Shown one piece after another: positions 26,254 to 34,532 of a stretch of DNA of 64,000 nt. The translations under genes and the position numbers were made by a program. The stretch lies in NCBI RefSeq assembly GCF_016924645.1, contig NZ_JAFFJV010000014.1, positions 124,001 through 188,000 of the forward strand, given 5' to 3'. The notes under the pieces are model-generated. The model worked only from the letters and a program-made list of their open reading frames with translations. It was not told the DNA's origin and searched no databases. This stretch comes from Rufibacter psychrotolerans (GTDB taxonomy: Bacteria; Bacteroidota; Bacteroidia; Cytophagales; Hymenobacteraceae). Numbering within the stretch: the first letter of the stretch is position 1; every line of letters begins with the position of its first letter.

Positions 26254-26374
26254 GGCGGAGCCGGTTTTCTCTCCTGAAACAGGCGGCAGCGGTAGAGTAG
26301 TAGAGTTGGCTCCCTCAGCGCTTACCTGGCCCTTTCAGTTGTTACAAAGGTCAGGAGTTGGCCGAGGGAAAAAG

Positions 26375-26388
26375 ATGACGGGCGTCAG
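26375..26388. promoter_or_regulatory. FNR-like operator candidate upstream of the oxidase operon
   Basis: ATGAC-GGGC-GTCAG, one mismatch from a perfect palindrome, 122 bp upstream of the ccoS start. Confidence 0.6.
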
Positions 26389-26475
26389 TTTAGGGGGTGA
26401 TTGATGTCAGAGAGGGGTTTGGGATGTGTGTAAGGCACGGATTAAATCCGCACCATTGATGAATTAATCAGTTAT

Positions 26476-27363
26476 TTACCTACCAAGTTTATCCGAAAGA
26501 AACCGCTTATAATGTCCTTTCAATTCATTTCTGAAATGTTCCCAATTTATTCCTTCATTCATATTGAAAAGAATCTCGTCAAAAATTTCATCATTCTTTC
26601 GAAATTGGATAAGAAGCACATTATTAATTATTTCTGGAATGACCACAATATTAACACTCATTTTGTGGTCAACATTGTTTTGCAACCAGTATCGAACTGT
26701 ATGAGCTTTGTCTAATTTATGTGGAATTATGATCATGGATCTTCCAAGTTGCCAGTCCCTACCTAAAGCAGAACATATAGAATTTATTACATCAATGGTT
26801 TGGCTTCGCACCATTACCATGATTCCTTTTATCATTTTTTCTGCTTGGTATTCTATTCTTTGATTAAGCTCTTTACCAATTCTTTTTAAATCCTCATCCT
26901 CAGAATCCATTATATCAGTCTTTAATACGAACTCTTGCAGTTCTCGTAAGTTAACTAAGTTAATATCAATTGCAGCTTGGATCTTGGCCATTAACTCAGC
27001 TTTCTGAGGTTCGCGGTTTAATTTAAACTCGATTCTTTGCTCAAGTTCCTTATTACTAGCACAGCTGTCCAATATGGTTTTTATCAAGGGTAAACCCTCA
27101 TAATCAGAATCGCTTTTACGTTGATTGCAATATGGATGAGCAGGTATCCAGTTTTCATAGTCGTTTATGTTAAAATTCTCAGGTAGGCCATAACTGATCA
27201 AAACAGATCTCAATCTATCAGATGAGTTAAGAAGCTCTTCTGGAAGCACATGATCTACATGGAAATTTTGAAAATTTACGGGTTCCCTACACCACTGACA
27301 ACGACCATCGAAAGCTCTGTATACAGCATACCTTTGGTTCGGTTTGAATGAGTATTTCGACAT
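26476..27363 (-). CDS. HNH endonuclease domain protein
   Basis: 295 residues. The N-terminal 90 residues form an HNH nuclease: zinc Cys pair C22QWC25, VDHVLPEEL (H-box, His38) and NWIPAHPYCNQRKSD (Asn71, His76, Cys79). The remaining 200 residues are helical and unrecognised. The gene is clearly AT-richer than the respiratory genes on both sides, a sign of transfer. Family members occur in restriction, phage defence, and mobile elements; the target is unknown. No partner gene is adjacent. Confidence 0.85.
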   Translation of the reverse strand: MSKYSFKPNQRYAVYRAFDGRCQWCREPVNFQNFHVDHVLPEELLNSSDRLRSVLISYGLPENFNINDYENWIPAHPYCNQRKSDSDYEGLPLIKTILDSCASNKELEQRIEFKLNREPQKAELMAKIQAAIDINLVNLRELQEFVLKTDIMDSEDEDLKRIGKELNQRIEYQAEKMIKGIMVMVRSQTIDVINSICSALGRDWQLGRSMIIIPHKLDKAHTVRYWLQNNVDHKMSVNIVVIPEIINNVLLIQFRKNDEIFDEILFNMNEGINWEHFRNELKGHYKRFLSDKLGR

Positions 27364-27574
27364 ATGATGAATTTACGATTTCTTACTTAACAAATATCTT
27401 CTCTCTATGGCTTGAATGTAAATTTCGTGCCATGGGTATACACAGCTGGAAAGTAAATCAGTAGAAATGAGTTTATTCTTACTTATTTCAATGTAGCTTC
27501 AAAACTGAAACAAGCTGTTGGCTTGACAAACCTTCATTTGTCGTGATTTTTCGTACATTGTGTAATCGGAAAAT

Positions 27575-27818
27575 ATGAACAATTGGCGCACTTAAAGAAG
27601 ATCTGCACAAATTAATTGAGACTACGGAAGACAAAGCACTTCTGCAAAACATCTTTATGATTCTTTTCAGCCGGCAACAGCAGCCAGGGCAAATCTGGAG
27701 CAGCCTTTCCGAGGAACAGATAGAACAAGTGCTGGATAGCGAGGTGGAAATCTCCAAACCATCGGCTTGGGTGTCGCATGAAGAGATGGTCAAAGCCAAT
27801 CAGCAATGGCTCAAATAA
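27575..27818 (+). pseudogene. Broken antitoxin gene of a RelE/ParE-type pair
   Basis: From 27584 one frame reads TIGALKEDLHKLIETTEDKA and continues through SLSEEQIEQVLDSEVEISKP to a stop at 27816-27818, the pattern of small Bacteroidota addiction-module antitoxins. The only ATG (27575) is one base out of frame: ATGAACAATTGG would read correctly as ATGACAATTGG, so a single inserted A has destroyed the start. It overlaps the toxin start by 13 bp, as intact pairs do. Confidence 0.6.
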
Positions 27819-27880
27819 TCTGGAACATACGCGCCACGCAGCAATTCCAACAGCTTCAGCAGTATGCCTTGTGTTTCTAG
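27806..27880 (+). pseudogene. Truncated RelE/ParE-type toxin
   Basis: ATG at 27806 starts MAQIIWNIRATQQFQQLQQY, the N-terminal strand and helix of the ParE/RelE toxin fold, but ends after 24 residues at a TAG (27878-27880). An intact toxin has about 95 residues. The break coincides with the left edge of a palindromic repeat element. Confidence 0.6.
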
Positions 27881-27908
27881 CCTGTTTTCCGGTAATTGAG
27901 CCTAAAAC
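27876..27908. repeat. Palindromic intergenic repeat at the toxin break
   Basis: TCTAGCCTGTTTTCCGG...TTGAGCCTAAAACA, a degenerate copy of the family. Its left side supplies the premature stop of the toxin remnant, so it either inserted there or marks a deletion end. Confidence 0.5.
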
Positions 27909-27918
27909 ACCAAAGCCC

Positions 27919-28125
27919 ATGTGGACCTGCCCCACCTGTACCCAATCGTTCTTGCGCGGCAAATTTGTTGTGACCGCCCCTCAACAGAAATTGGATTTTT
28001 TCGCCGGCGGCCTTACCTTTGCCCAAAATCCAAAACAGATGACGCTTCACCAGCTCACCTTTTACAAGTACTCCGCTTATTCTACCTATTGCAAAATAGC
28101 CGTAGCCTGGGAGTACTATGCTTGA
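27919..28125 (+). CDS. Doubtful small open frame with a CxxC pair
   Basis: 68 codons starting MWTCPTCTQSFLRGKF. The CPTC pair at the N-terminus resembles half a zinc ribbon but a second pair is missing. It lies between the toxin remnant and tyrS and is followed by a terminator on the same strand (28158-28183), which is the main reason to list it. Could equally be non-coding or a gene remnant. Confidence 0.25.
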   Translation: MWTCPTCTQSFLRGKFVVTAPQQKLDFFAGGLTFAQNPKQMTLHQLTFYKYSAYSTYCKIAVAWEYYA

Positions 28126-28157
28126 TTTGGAATAACAACCCCTTTTCATACAGAAGC

Positions 28158-28183
28158 CCAGGTTCCAGGACCTGGTTTTTTTT
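28158..28183 (+). terminator. Rho-independent terminator upstream of tyrS
   Basis: CCAGGT-TCCAGG-ACCTGG followed by eight T. It is oriented for transcription from the left and would end any transcript of the 27.5-28.1 kb remnants before tyrS. Confidence 0.65.
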
Positions 28184-28239
28184 GTTGGTACCCGTCTGGT
28201 CCTGTGCTTCCCCCATTTCCACCATTAACCGTTAAGCAC

Positions 28240-29466
28240 ATGCACGCAGCAGACCAAGTACACCTGTTAAAAGAAAACGTAGAAATTTTCCTGCCCCACC
28301 AGGCGCTGGAAGAGAAACTGGCCCTGGCCAGACAAGAGCACCGACCGCTCCGGATCAAACTGGGCTTTGACCCCACGGCTCCGGACCTGCACCTGGGCCA
28401 CGCCGTGGTCCTGAAGAAACTGAGGCAGTTTCAGGAGTTGGGGCATACCATTGTCATCATCATCGGGGATTTTACGGCCCGTATTGGCGACCCCACCGGC
28501 AAGAACAAATCGCGCCCGCCCCTGAGCGTCCAGCAAGTTCTGGAAAATGCGCAGACCTACGTGAACCAGCTCTCTAAAATCCTGAACGTGGATAAATGCC
28601 AGATCAGGTACAATTCTGAATGGCTGGAGGCCATGGACATGACCGAAACCATCCGGTTACTGTCTCAGGTCACCCTGGCCCAGATCATGCAGCGCACCGA
28701 TTTCAACAACCGCTTCCAAAGCAACCTGCCCATTTCCCTGCACGAGCTGGTATACCCGCTGCTGCAGGGCTTTGACTCCCTCCAGATTCAGGCCGATCTT
28801 GAGATGGGCGGCACCGATCAGCTGTTCAATTGCTCCATGGGGCGGCAGTTGCAGGAAGGCCAGGGCGCGCCGGGGCAGGCGGTGCTGTGCATGCCCCTGC
28901 TCAAAGGCATTGACGGGTCGGCGAAAATGAGCAAATCAGAGCACAACACCATCGGCCTCACCGAGGCCCCGCAGGAGATGTTCGGGAAAATCATGTCCAT
29001 CCCAGATGCGCTCCTGCCCGAGTACCTGCACCTGGTCACCGATTTCACGCCGGCGGAAAAGCAAGCCTTATTGACCCGACTGGAGCAGGGCGAAAACCCG
29101 ATGGCCGTTAAGAAACTCATTGGCAGCAACGTGGTGCAGCAGTACCATTCGGCGGAAGCCGCAGCCCAGGCGCTGGCGTTCTTCCAGAAACAGGTTCAAA
29201 GCAAAGGTTTTACAGAGAAGGAGTTCACTGCCGTGAGCTGGTCGTCCCTGGCGTTAGATCCTGCCCAGCCGCTCCGGCTGCTGGACCTTTGCAAAGCCCT
29301 CAAACCCCACGAAAGCAATTCTACCCTGAAACGACTAATGGAGGCCGGCAGCGTATGGGTGAACGGTACCAAAGTGCGCGACGCCCACAGCTTGCTGGAC
29401 ATGGAGAGCGATGCCCTTAGAATCAAGATTGGCAAGCGGGGCTTCTTTGAAGTAACACCAGATTGA
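28240..29466 (+). CDS. tyrS: Tyrosyl-tRNA synthetase
   Basis: 408 residues from the Met in MHAADQVHLLKENVEIFLP; an upstream GTG would add 12 residues. A class I aminoacyl-tRNA synthetase that charges tRNA-Tyr. The HIGH-type motif is HLGHA (residues 44-48), preceded by GFDPTAPDLHL; the KMSKS loop is AKMSKS (about 228-233). The C-terminus is an S4 RNA-binding domain (LKRLMEAGSVWVNGTKVRDA). It belongs to the TyrZ-like group with the longer insertion. No operon partner. Confidence 0.96.
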   Translation: MHAADQVHLLKENVEIFLPHQALEEKLALARQEHRPLRIKLGFDPTAPDLHLGHAVVLKKLRQFQELGHTIVIIIGDFTARIGDPTGKNKSRPPLSVQQVLENAQTYVNQLSKILNVDKCQIRYNSEWLEAMDMTETIRLLSQVTLAQIMQRTDFNNRFQSNLPISLHELVYPLLQGFDSLQIQADLEMGGTDQLFNCSMGRQLQEGQGAPGQAVLCMPLLKGIDGSAKMSKSEHNTIGLTEAPQEMFGKIMSIPDALLPEYLHLVTDFTPAEKQALLTRLEQGENPMAVKKLIGSNVVQQYHSAEAAAQALAFFQKQVQSKGFTEKEFTAVSWSSLALDPAQPLRLLDLCKALKPHESNSTLKRLMEAGSVWVNGTKVRDAHSLLDMESDALRIKIGKRGFFEVTPD

Positions 29467-29476
29467 TGCTCACTTC

Positions 29477-29528
29477 AGCCGTGCGTTTAGGGACCGTTTT
29501 CCCAAAAACAGCCCCTAAACGCACGGCT
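29477..29528. terminator. Bidirectional terminator made of a palindromic repeat
   Basis: Perfect 16-bp arms (29477-29492 and 29513-29528; GTGCGTTTAGGG type) around the core ACCGTTTTCCCAAAAACAGC. It sits between the convergent tyrS and antiporter genes, starting 10 bp after one and ending 5 bp before the other stop. Confidence 0.75.
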
Positions 29529-29533
29529 GTTGC

Positions 29534-30991
29534 TTATTGCAGCGTTTCGCGCACGCGGGCCAGTTCCTGCTCGTTCTCTACCATGACCATGAGCTTGTCA
29601 TCGGGTTGCAGCACCGTGGAGCCGTTGGGCGTCACAAAGGAGCCGCCCCGGTCAATAAGCACAATGAGGGCGGTCTTGGGCAGCCCCAGTTCTACAATGG
29701 GTTTGCCAATGGCCCGCCAGTTCTGGCCCATCTCCAGCTCCACCAGAGAGTTTTTAGAAGCATAGCCCCTCTCGGCCCCCAGGGCCAGCATTCTGAGTGA
29801 TGTATCTTCTTCGCTCAGGTGGAGCCAATCGGCGACTACTTTGAGGGTGGTGCCTTGCAGCATCACAGAGGTGAGCACAATGAAGAACACCATGTTAAAG
29901 ATCATGCCGGCTTTGTCTACCCCGGCCAGCAGCGGGTACATGGCAAACACAATGGGCACCGCCCCGCGCAACCCTACCCAGGACACGTACAACTTGTCGC
30001 GCACCGAGGTCTTGAAGAACGACATGCCCAGAAACACGCTGATGGGCCGCGCCACGAAGATGAGGAACAGCGAAATGAGGAGCCCCGCCCCCAGCACCGG
30101 CACAATGTGCGACGGAAACACCAGCAGCCCCAGCGTGAGGAACATCACAATCTGCATGAGCCAGGCCAGGCCGTCGTAGAACCGCGTAAGGCTGCCTTTG
30201 TGCAGGAAATTACTGTTGCCCAGCAGCACCGCCGAGATATACACCGCCAGAAAGCCGTTGCCGTTGATGAGGTTGGTAAACGAGAACGTGAACAGCAGCA
30301 TGGCCAGCGTTAACGCAGGATACAGGCCCTCCTGCTGCAACTTTATCCGGTTAATGACCCAGCCCATGCTGCGGCCCATGGCAAAACCCGCCGCCGCGCC
30401 AATGCTCATTTGCAGAAAGAACATGGGCACCAGTTGCCAGATGCTGGCCCCCTGGTTGGTGAGCAGAAACGTGAAACTGACCGTCAGGAAGTAGGCCATG
30501 GGGTCGTTACTGCCCGATTCCAGTTCCAGCGTGGGCCCCAGGTTGTTTTTGAGCCCGATCTTACTGGACCGAAGGATGGAGAACACCGCCGCGGCATCGG
30601 TGGAAGACACAATGGCCCCCAGCAGCAGCCCCTCCAGCAGCGTAAAGTCCATGACGTACGTGGCGAAGAGCCCCACCAGCATGGCCGTGATGAAGACGCC
30701 TAAGGTAGACAGCGCAATGCCGCGCCACAGAATGGGTTTGGTGGTTTCCCAGCGCGTGTCCAGACCGCCGGAGAAAAGGATGATAGTAAGGGCAATGGTG
30801 CCCAGCGACTGCGCCGCGCGGAAGTCATCAAAGTAAATGCCGCCAATGCCCTCAGAGCCCGCCAGCATGCCCACGCCCAGAAACAGGGCCAGGGCCGGTA
30901 TCCCGAAACGCCCCAGGTTTTTGCTGATCAGGATGCTCAGGAAGAGCAGCAGGGAGGCTCCCAGCAGTAATTCTTCAATGGTAAAGGTCAT
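29534..30991 (-). CDS. Cation/proton antiporter, NhaP2/CvrA type with RCK-C domain
   Basis: 485 residues. About 12 membrane helices over residues 1-390 with CPA1 features: SGGLDTRWETTK, AIVSSTDAAAVFSIL (ion-binding Asp region) and ESGSNDPMAYFLTV. The C-terminal 90 residues form a soluble TrkA-C/RCK-C domain (LVELEMGQNWRAIGKPIVEL, VLQPDDKLMVMVENEQ). Homologues exchange K+ for protons and protect cytoplasmic pH and volume. Monocistronic. Confidence 0.92.
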   Translation of the reverse strand: MTFTIEELLLGASLLLFLSILISKNLGRFGIPALALFLGVGMLAGSEGIGGIYFDDFRAAQSLGTIALTIILFSGGLDTRWETTKPILWRGIALSTLGVFITAMLVGLFATYVMDFTLLEGLLLGAIVSSTDAAAVFSILRSSKIGLKNNLGPTLELESGSNDPMAYFLTVSFTFLLTNQGASIWQLVPMFFLQMSIGAAAGFAMGRSMGWVINRIKLQQEGLYPALTLAMLLFTFSFTNLINGNGFLAVYISAVLLGNSNFLHKGSLTRFYDGLAWLMQIVMFLTLGLLVFPSHIVPVLGAGLLISLFLIFVARPISVFLGMSFFKTSVRDKLYVSWVGLRGAVPIVFAMYPLLAGVDKAGMIFNMVFFIVLTSVMLQGTTLKVVADWLHLSEEDTSLRMLALGAERGYASKNSLVELEMGQNWRAIGKPIVELGLPKTALIVLIDRGGSFVTPNGSTVLQPDDKLMVMVENEQELARVRETLQ

Positions 30992-31211
30992 AAGCGGCGG
31001 AGTGCGTGTGCTTGTCTTTACGGCTCATTCGGTTGGCCGTTTGTCTCAGGCACCCAGGGTTGCGCAGAAAGATTCTCCCCCCTGCACCACGCTTCTCTCC
31101 TCAGGGAAATCCCTCTGAGTCATCGTCAAAGGTTCTTCATGAAAACGCCGCTTTCGGCTGTGTTCGTACGCCTTCCCCGTTGGGCAGATACACCAATGCT
31201 TAAAGCAATTT

Positions 31212-31250
31212 GCGTTTAGGGCTGTTTTTGGGAAAGCAGCCCCTAAACGC
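31212..31250. repeat. Palindromic intergenic repeat downstream of the second ccoS
   Basis: GCGTTTAGGGCTG and CAGCCCCTAAACGC arms around TTTTTGGGAAAG. It ends 2 bp before the stop codon of ccoS copy 2, placed to end the ccoI-ccoS transcript. No copies were noticed to the right of this one. Confidence 0.7.
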
Positions 31251-31252
31251 CA

Positions 31253-31423
31253 TTACCGCTTCTCTCTATCGGGCGCGGAGGGAGTTTCCTCGTCAAACAA
31301 GATGCGCACCGAAGGGGTGTAGTCATCTTCATACTGGCCAGAGCGCACAGCCCACACAAAAGAACTCAGGAACAGCGCCGCTACGGTTAAACTGATGCCT
31401 ATTAACAGGTAGATGATGGTCAT
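31253..31423 (-). CDS. ccoS: Second CcoS protein
   Basis: 56 residues: MTIIYLLIGISLTVAALFLSS, then FVWAVRSGQYEDDYTPSVR and a short tail. One membrane helix followed by the same SGQYEDDYTPSVRILFD block as the copy at 26047, but with a different, shorter C-terminus. It starts 7 bp after the ccoI stop codon, the usual ccoI-ccoS arrangement, so this is probably the ancestral position. Two copies in one genome region are unusual. Confidence 0.92.
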   Translation of the reverse strand: MTIIYLLIGISLTVAALFLSSFVWAVRSGQYEDDYTPSVRILFDEETPSAPDREKR

Positions 31424-31430
31424 GATGGGG

Positions 31431-33875
31431 TTATTTTTTAGGTTGCAACAGCCCCATGCGCAGGGCCACGTACCGCACGCCCAGCACAGAGCAGAGAATC
31501 ACACTCAGCGAACTGATGGGCATGAGAATGGCCGAGACCACGGGCGTGAACAAACCGGTCACCGCCATGGAAAGCCCGATGATGTTGTACACGAAAGATA
31601 CCATGAATGAGCCCAGGATCACGTGGAGCGCCCGGCGGGAGAACCGCAGGAAATGCGCCAGCTGCGTGAAAGATCCGGCATCCAAGATGGCATCACAGCC
31701 CGGCGAGAAACCGTTCACCGAGTTGGTCACCGAGATGCCCGCATCGCTCATTTGCAGGGCTCCCGCGTCATTTAAGCCATCGCCTACCATGATCACTTTG
31801 TGGCCCTCGGTTTTCAGTTGCTCAATATAGGCCAGCTTATCGCCCGGCGACTGGTGGAACCGCAGCGTAGCCTCCGGCCCGAAAATGCGTTGCAGGTTTT
31901 CGCGTTCCGCGTCATTGTCGCCGGAGAGTACAGCCAGTTTCTTGCCCTGGTTGTGCAGTTCCTGCACCAGTTGCGGCAAGCCCTCGCGGTAATGGTTGGA
32001 GAACGTGAACACGCCTCCCCGGTCTTCGCCCAGCTGTACGTACACCCGCGTAGCCAGCCCGGTAGCCAGTTTTGCCTGTTGTCCGCCCCCGGCGTACGAC
32101 CGTGATCCTACTTTCACCAGCACGCCGTCTACCAGCCCCTGCACGCCCTCGCCGGAAATCTCCTGGTACTGGCTTACCGCTTTGACCGGAGCTTTCAGGA
32201 ACTGGTACAATCCCTGGCTCAGGGGGTGGGTGGAGTGCTGCAACACGGCGCGTAAACGGCTTTCGTCCTCTGTACTGAGCGCATCTCCCTGGTAGGTGAT
32301 GTCGGTTTGGGTGCTCTCGGTGAGGGTGCCGGTTTTATCGAAGACAATGGTATCTGCTTTGGCCAGGGTCTCGGCCACGTCGCCGTTCTTGAGGTAGAAT
32401 TTCTGTCCGCCAAAAATGCGCAGCGCGTTGGAGAGCGTGAACGGCGCACTCAAAGACAAGGCACACGGGCAGGCAATCACCAGCACCGAAGTAAAGGCTT
32501 TGATGGCCATGTCCAGATCACGGGGCACCCAGTACACCAGCGCGCCTGCGGCGATGAGCAAGGTCACGGTAATGAAGTACCCACCTACTTTGTCGGCGTA
32601 GGTGCCTACCCCAAAATAGCTTTTCTCTTTCCGGAACACATCATTGTTCCAGAGCTGCGTGAGGTAACTCTGCGATACGTCTTTGATCACCTCCAGCTCA
32701 ATGCTCTCGCCCACCTGGCGGCCACCGGCGTAGATGATCTCGCCCGCCACCTTTAGCACCGGCGCCGATTCACCGGACACGAAGCTGTAGTCAATGAACG
32801 CCGAGCCGCGGAGCAAGATGGCATCGGCGGGCACCAGTTCCTGGTTCCGGATGCGGATGCGCTTGCCCGGCGCAAGTTCTTTCACGGCGATGACGTTTTC
32901 GGCCCCTTTTTCCAGAACCGTCACCGAAATAGGAAAGTACGCTTTGTAGTCACGGTCGAAGGCCAGGGCGTCATAGGTGGTTTTCTGCACGTATTTGCCA
33001 ATGAGCATGAAAAACACCAGTCCGGTGAAGGAGTCCAGGTAGCCGGGGCCAGTCTCCATGAAAATATCGTACAAGCTCACGCAGAACAAGGAGGCCAAGC
33101 CTAAGCTGATGGGCGTGTCCAGGTTGATGTGCCGCTGCTTCAACGACTGCCACGCCGATTCAAAGAACCCGCGGGCACTGTACAGCAACACCGGCAGGGC
33201 CAGCACAATGCTCACCCAGCCAAAGAAAGACCCAAACTGCTGTTTCACCTCCTCGCCAAACGCGAAGTACTCCGGAAAACTCAGCAACATGGTATTCCCG
33301 AAGCAGAAACCCGCCAGACCCAGTTTGAGGTTAATCCCGAAGTCTCTTTTCTGTTTCTTGCCAGACAAGGTGGAGAGGTTAAGCGTGGGGCCGTACCCAA
33401 TCTTGTGCAGCAGCGTGACAATATGGCTCAGCTTGGTCTTCTTCGGATGGTAGGAAACAGACACCTCCTTGCGCGGAAAGTTCACCCGCGACTCTACCAC
33501 GCCCTGGTCCAGCTTGAACAGGTTTTCCAGGAGCCAGATACAGGAGCTGCAGTGCATGTTGGGAATCTGGAACAGCACCTTGTGCAGGGTGTCGCTCTGG
33601 AACGTGAGCAGTTGGTTCAGCGTGGCGGCTTCATCCAGGTACACAAACTGGTTGGCCTGCACGTCCCCGGCCGCCACGGTGACGCCCGGTTTCTCACCGG
33701 CCTCCAGGTTATAATAGGTACAGAGGTTATTGGCGTACAGCAGCTCATACACGGCCTGGCAGCCCGTGCAGCAGAACGCTTTCTCCTGGGTATAAACAGG
33801 GACACTTTGGCACTCGTCACCGCAGTGGTAGCAGTGTTCTTTTTCTTCAACAAGGGTAGTGGCAGATCTGCGCAT
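31431..33875 (-). CDS. ccoI: Copper-transporting P-type ATPase for cbb3 oxidase (CcoI/FixI)
   Basis: 814 residues from the Met at 33875 (MRRSATTLVEEKEHCYHCGDEC); the frame opens 8 codons earlier. N-terminal Cys-rich region (CYHCGDEC, CCTGCQAVYELL), an HMA domain with MHCSSCIW, eight membrane helices including the ion-binding CPC in VIACPCALSLSAP, the phosphorylation site DKTGTLTE and hinge GDGLNDAGAL. The N-terminal pattern and context identify it as the CopA2/CcoI type that exports copper for insertion in cytochrome oxidase. Co-transcribed with ccoS copy 2. An FNR-like site lies in the divergent promoter region. Confidence 0.95.
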   Translation of the reverse strand: MRRSATTLVEEKEHCYHCGDECQSVPVYTQEKAFCCTGCQAVYELLYANNLCTYYNLEAGEKPGVTVAAGDVQANQFVYLDEAATLNQLLTFQSDTLHKVLFQIPNMHCSSCIWLLENLFKLDQGVVESRVNFPRKEVSVSYHPKKTKLSHIVTLLHKIGYGPTLNLSTLSGKKQKRDFGINLKLGLAGFCFGNTMLLSFPEYFAFGEEVKQQFGSFFGWVSIVLALPVLLYSARGFFESAWQSLKQRHINLDTPISLGLASLFCVSLYDIFMETGPGYLDSFTGLVFFMLIGKYVQKTTYDALAFDRDYKAYFPISVTVLEKGAENVIAVKELAPGKRIRIRNQELVPADAILLRGSAFIDYSFVSGESAPVLKVAGEIIYAGGRQVGESIELEVIKDVSQSYLTQLWNNDVFRKEKSYFGVGTYADKVGGYFITVTLLIAAGALVYWVPRDLDMAIKAFTSVLVIACPCALSLSAPFTLSNALRIFGGQKFYLKNGDVAETLAKADTIVFDKTGTLTESTQTDITYQGDALSTEDESRLRAVLQHSTHPLSQGLYQFLKAPVKAVSQYQEISGEGVQGLVDGVLVKVGSRSYAGGGQQAKLATGLATRVYVQLGEDRGGVFTFSNHYREGLPQLVQELHNQGKKLAVLSGDNDAERENLQRIFGPEATLRFHQSPGDKLAYIEQLKTEGHKVIMVGDGLNDAGALQMSDAGISVTNSVNGFSPGCDAILDAGSFTQLAHFLRFSRRALHVILGSFMVSFVYNIIGLSMAVTGLFTPVVSAILMPISSLSVILCSVLGVRYVALRMGLLQPKK

Positions 33876-33950
33876 GGCCTTACTATCTGATTCAACCACA
33901 AAGGTAAACGCCCCGCCCCTGCCGAAGGATGATGGTGGTCACCCTGGCAG

Positions 33951-33964
33951 ATGACGTATCTCAT
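33951..33964. promoter_or_regulatory. FNR-like operator candidate between ccoI and a membrane protein gene
   Basis: ATGAC-GTAT-CTCAT, one mismatch from the palindrome. It lies 75 bp upstream of the ccoI start and 82 bp upstream of the divergent gene at 34047, so it may serve both. Confidence 0.5.
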
Positions 33965-34046
33965 TGGGGTACCGCCCCGCCTTGCTGACATTTGTACCAG
34001 CGCTGCTCCACAAGGACCGGTGCTTTTCACTTTAGTTGCTCAGGCT

Positions 34047-34520
34047 ATGCGATCCAACTTTTTAACCCAGGTCACCCTTTTCGCGCTGCTCTTGTGGGCA
34101 GGCATGGTGGTGGGCATTTCGTTTCTGGAAGCCCCGGTAAAATTCACGGCCCCGCAGGTCACCCTGGCCATTGGGCTGGGCATTGGCCGGCTGGTCTTCG
34201 GTTTTCTGAACAAGTTTGAACTGTTCTTCTGCAGCGTGGTGCTCGTGGGGCTGTTCTACAACCGGGCTCCCTTTAAAATCCTGTTCCCGGCCCTGCTGCT
34301 GGCGCTGGTGATGGCGCTGCAGACCTTCTGGCTCTTGCCCGCCCTGGACGTACGGGCCCTGCAGATCATTGCCGGGCAGGTGCCCACCCCGTCTAACCTG
34401 CACCATGTTTATGTGGGCATGGAAGTCTTCAAATTAGGGATGCTGCTGGGCACGGCCTCGGCGGTGTACCGGCAACACGTTCATCTTGTTACCCCAGAAA
34501 CTTCTCCCCTTCACCCTTAA
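34047..34520 (+). CDS. Four-helix membrane protein of unknown function
   Basis: 157 residues from the ATG at 34047 (MRSNFLTQVTLFALLLWAGM); the frame continues 32 codons upstream but that part covers the FNR-like site. Four membrane helices are evident (about 8-28, 37-56, 60-100 as two, and a short one before the end). A conserved-looking motif GISFLEAPVKFTAP follows helix 1 and HHVYVGMEVFKLG lies in the last helix; the His pair could bind heme or metal. I do not recognise a characterised family. It is divergent from ccoI and 12 bp upstream of the cupin gene. Confidence 0.75.
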   Translation: MRSNFLTQVTLFALLLWAGMVVGISFLEAPVKFTAPQVTLAIGLGIGRLVFGFLNKFELFFCSVVLVGLFYNRAPFKILFPALLLALVMALQTFWLLPALDVRALQIIAGQVPTPSNLHHVYVGMEVFKLGMLLGTASAVYRQHVHLVTPETSPLHP

Positions 34521-34532
34521 CCTCCGTTTTCA

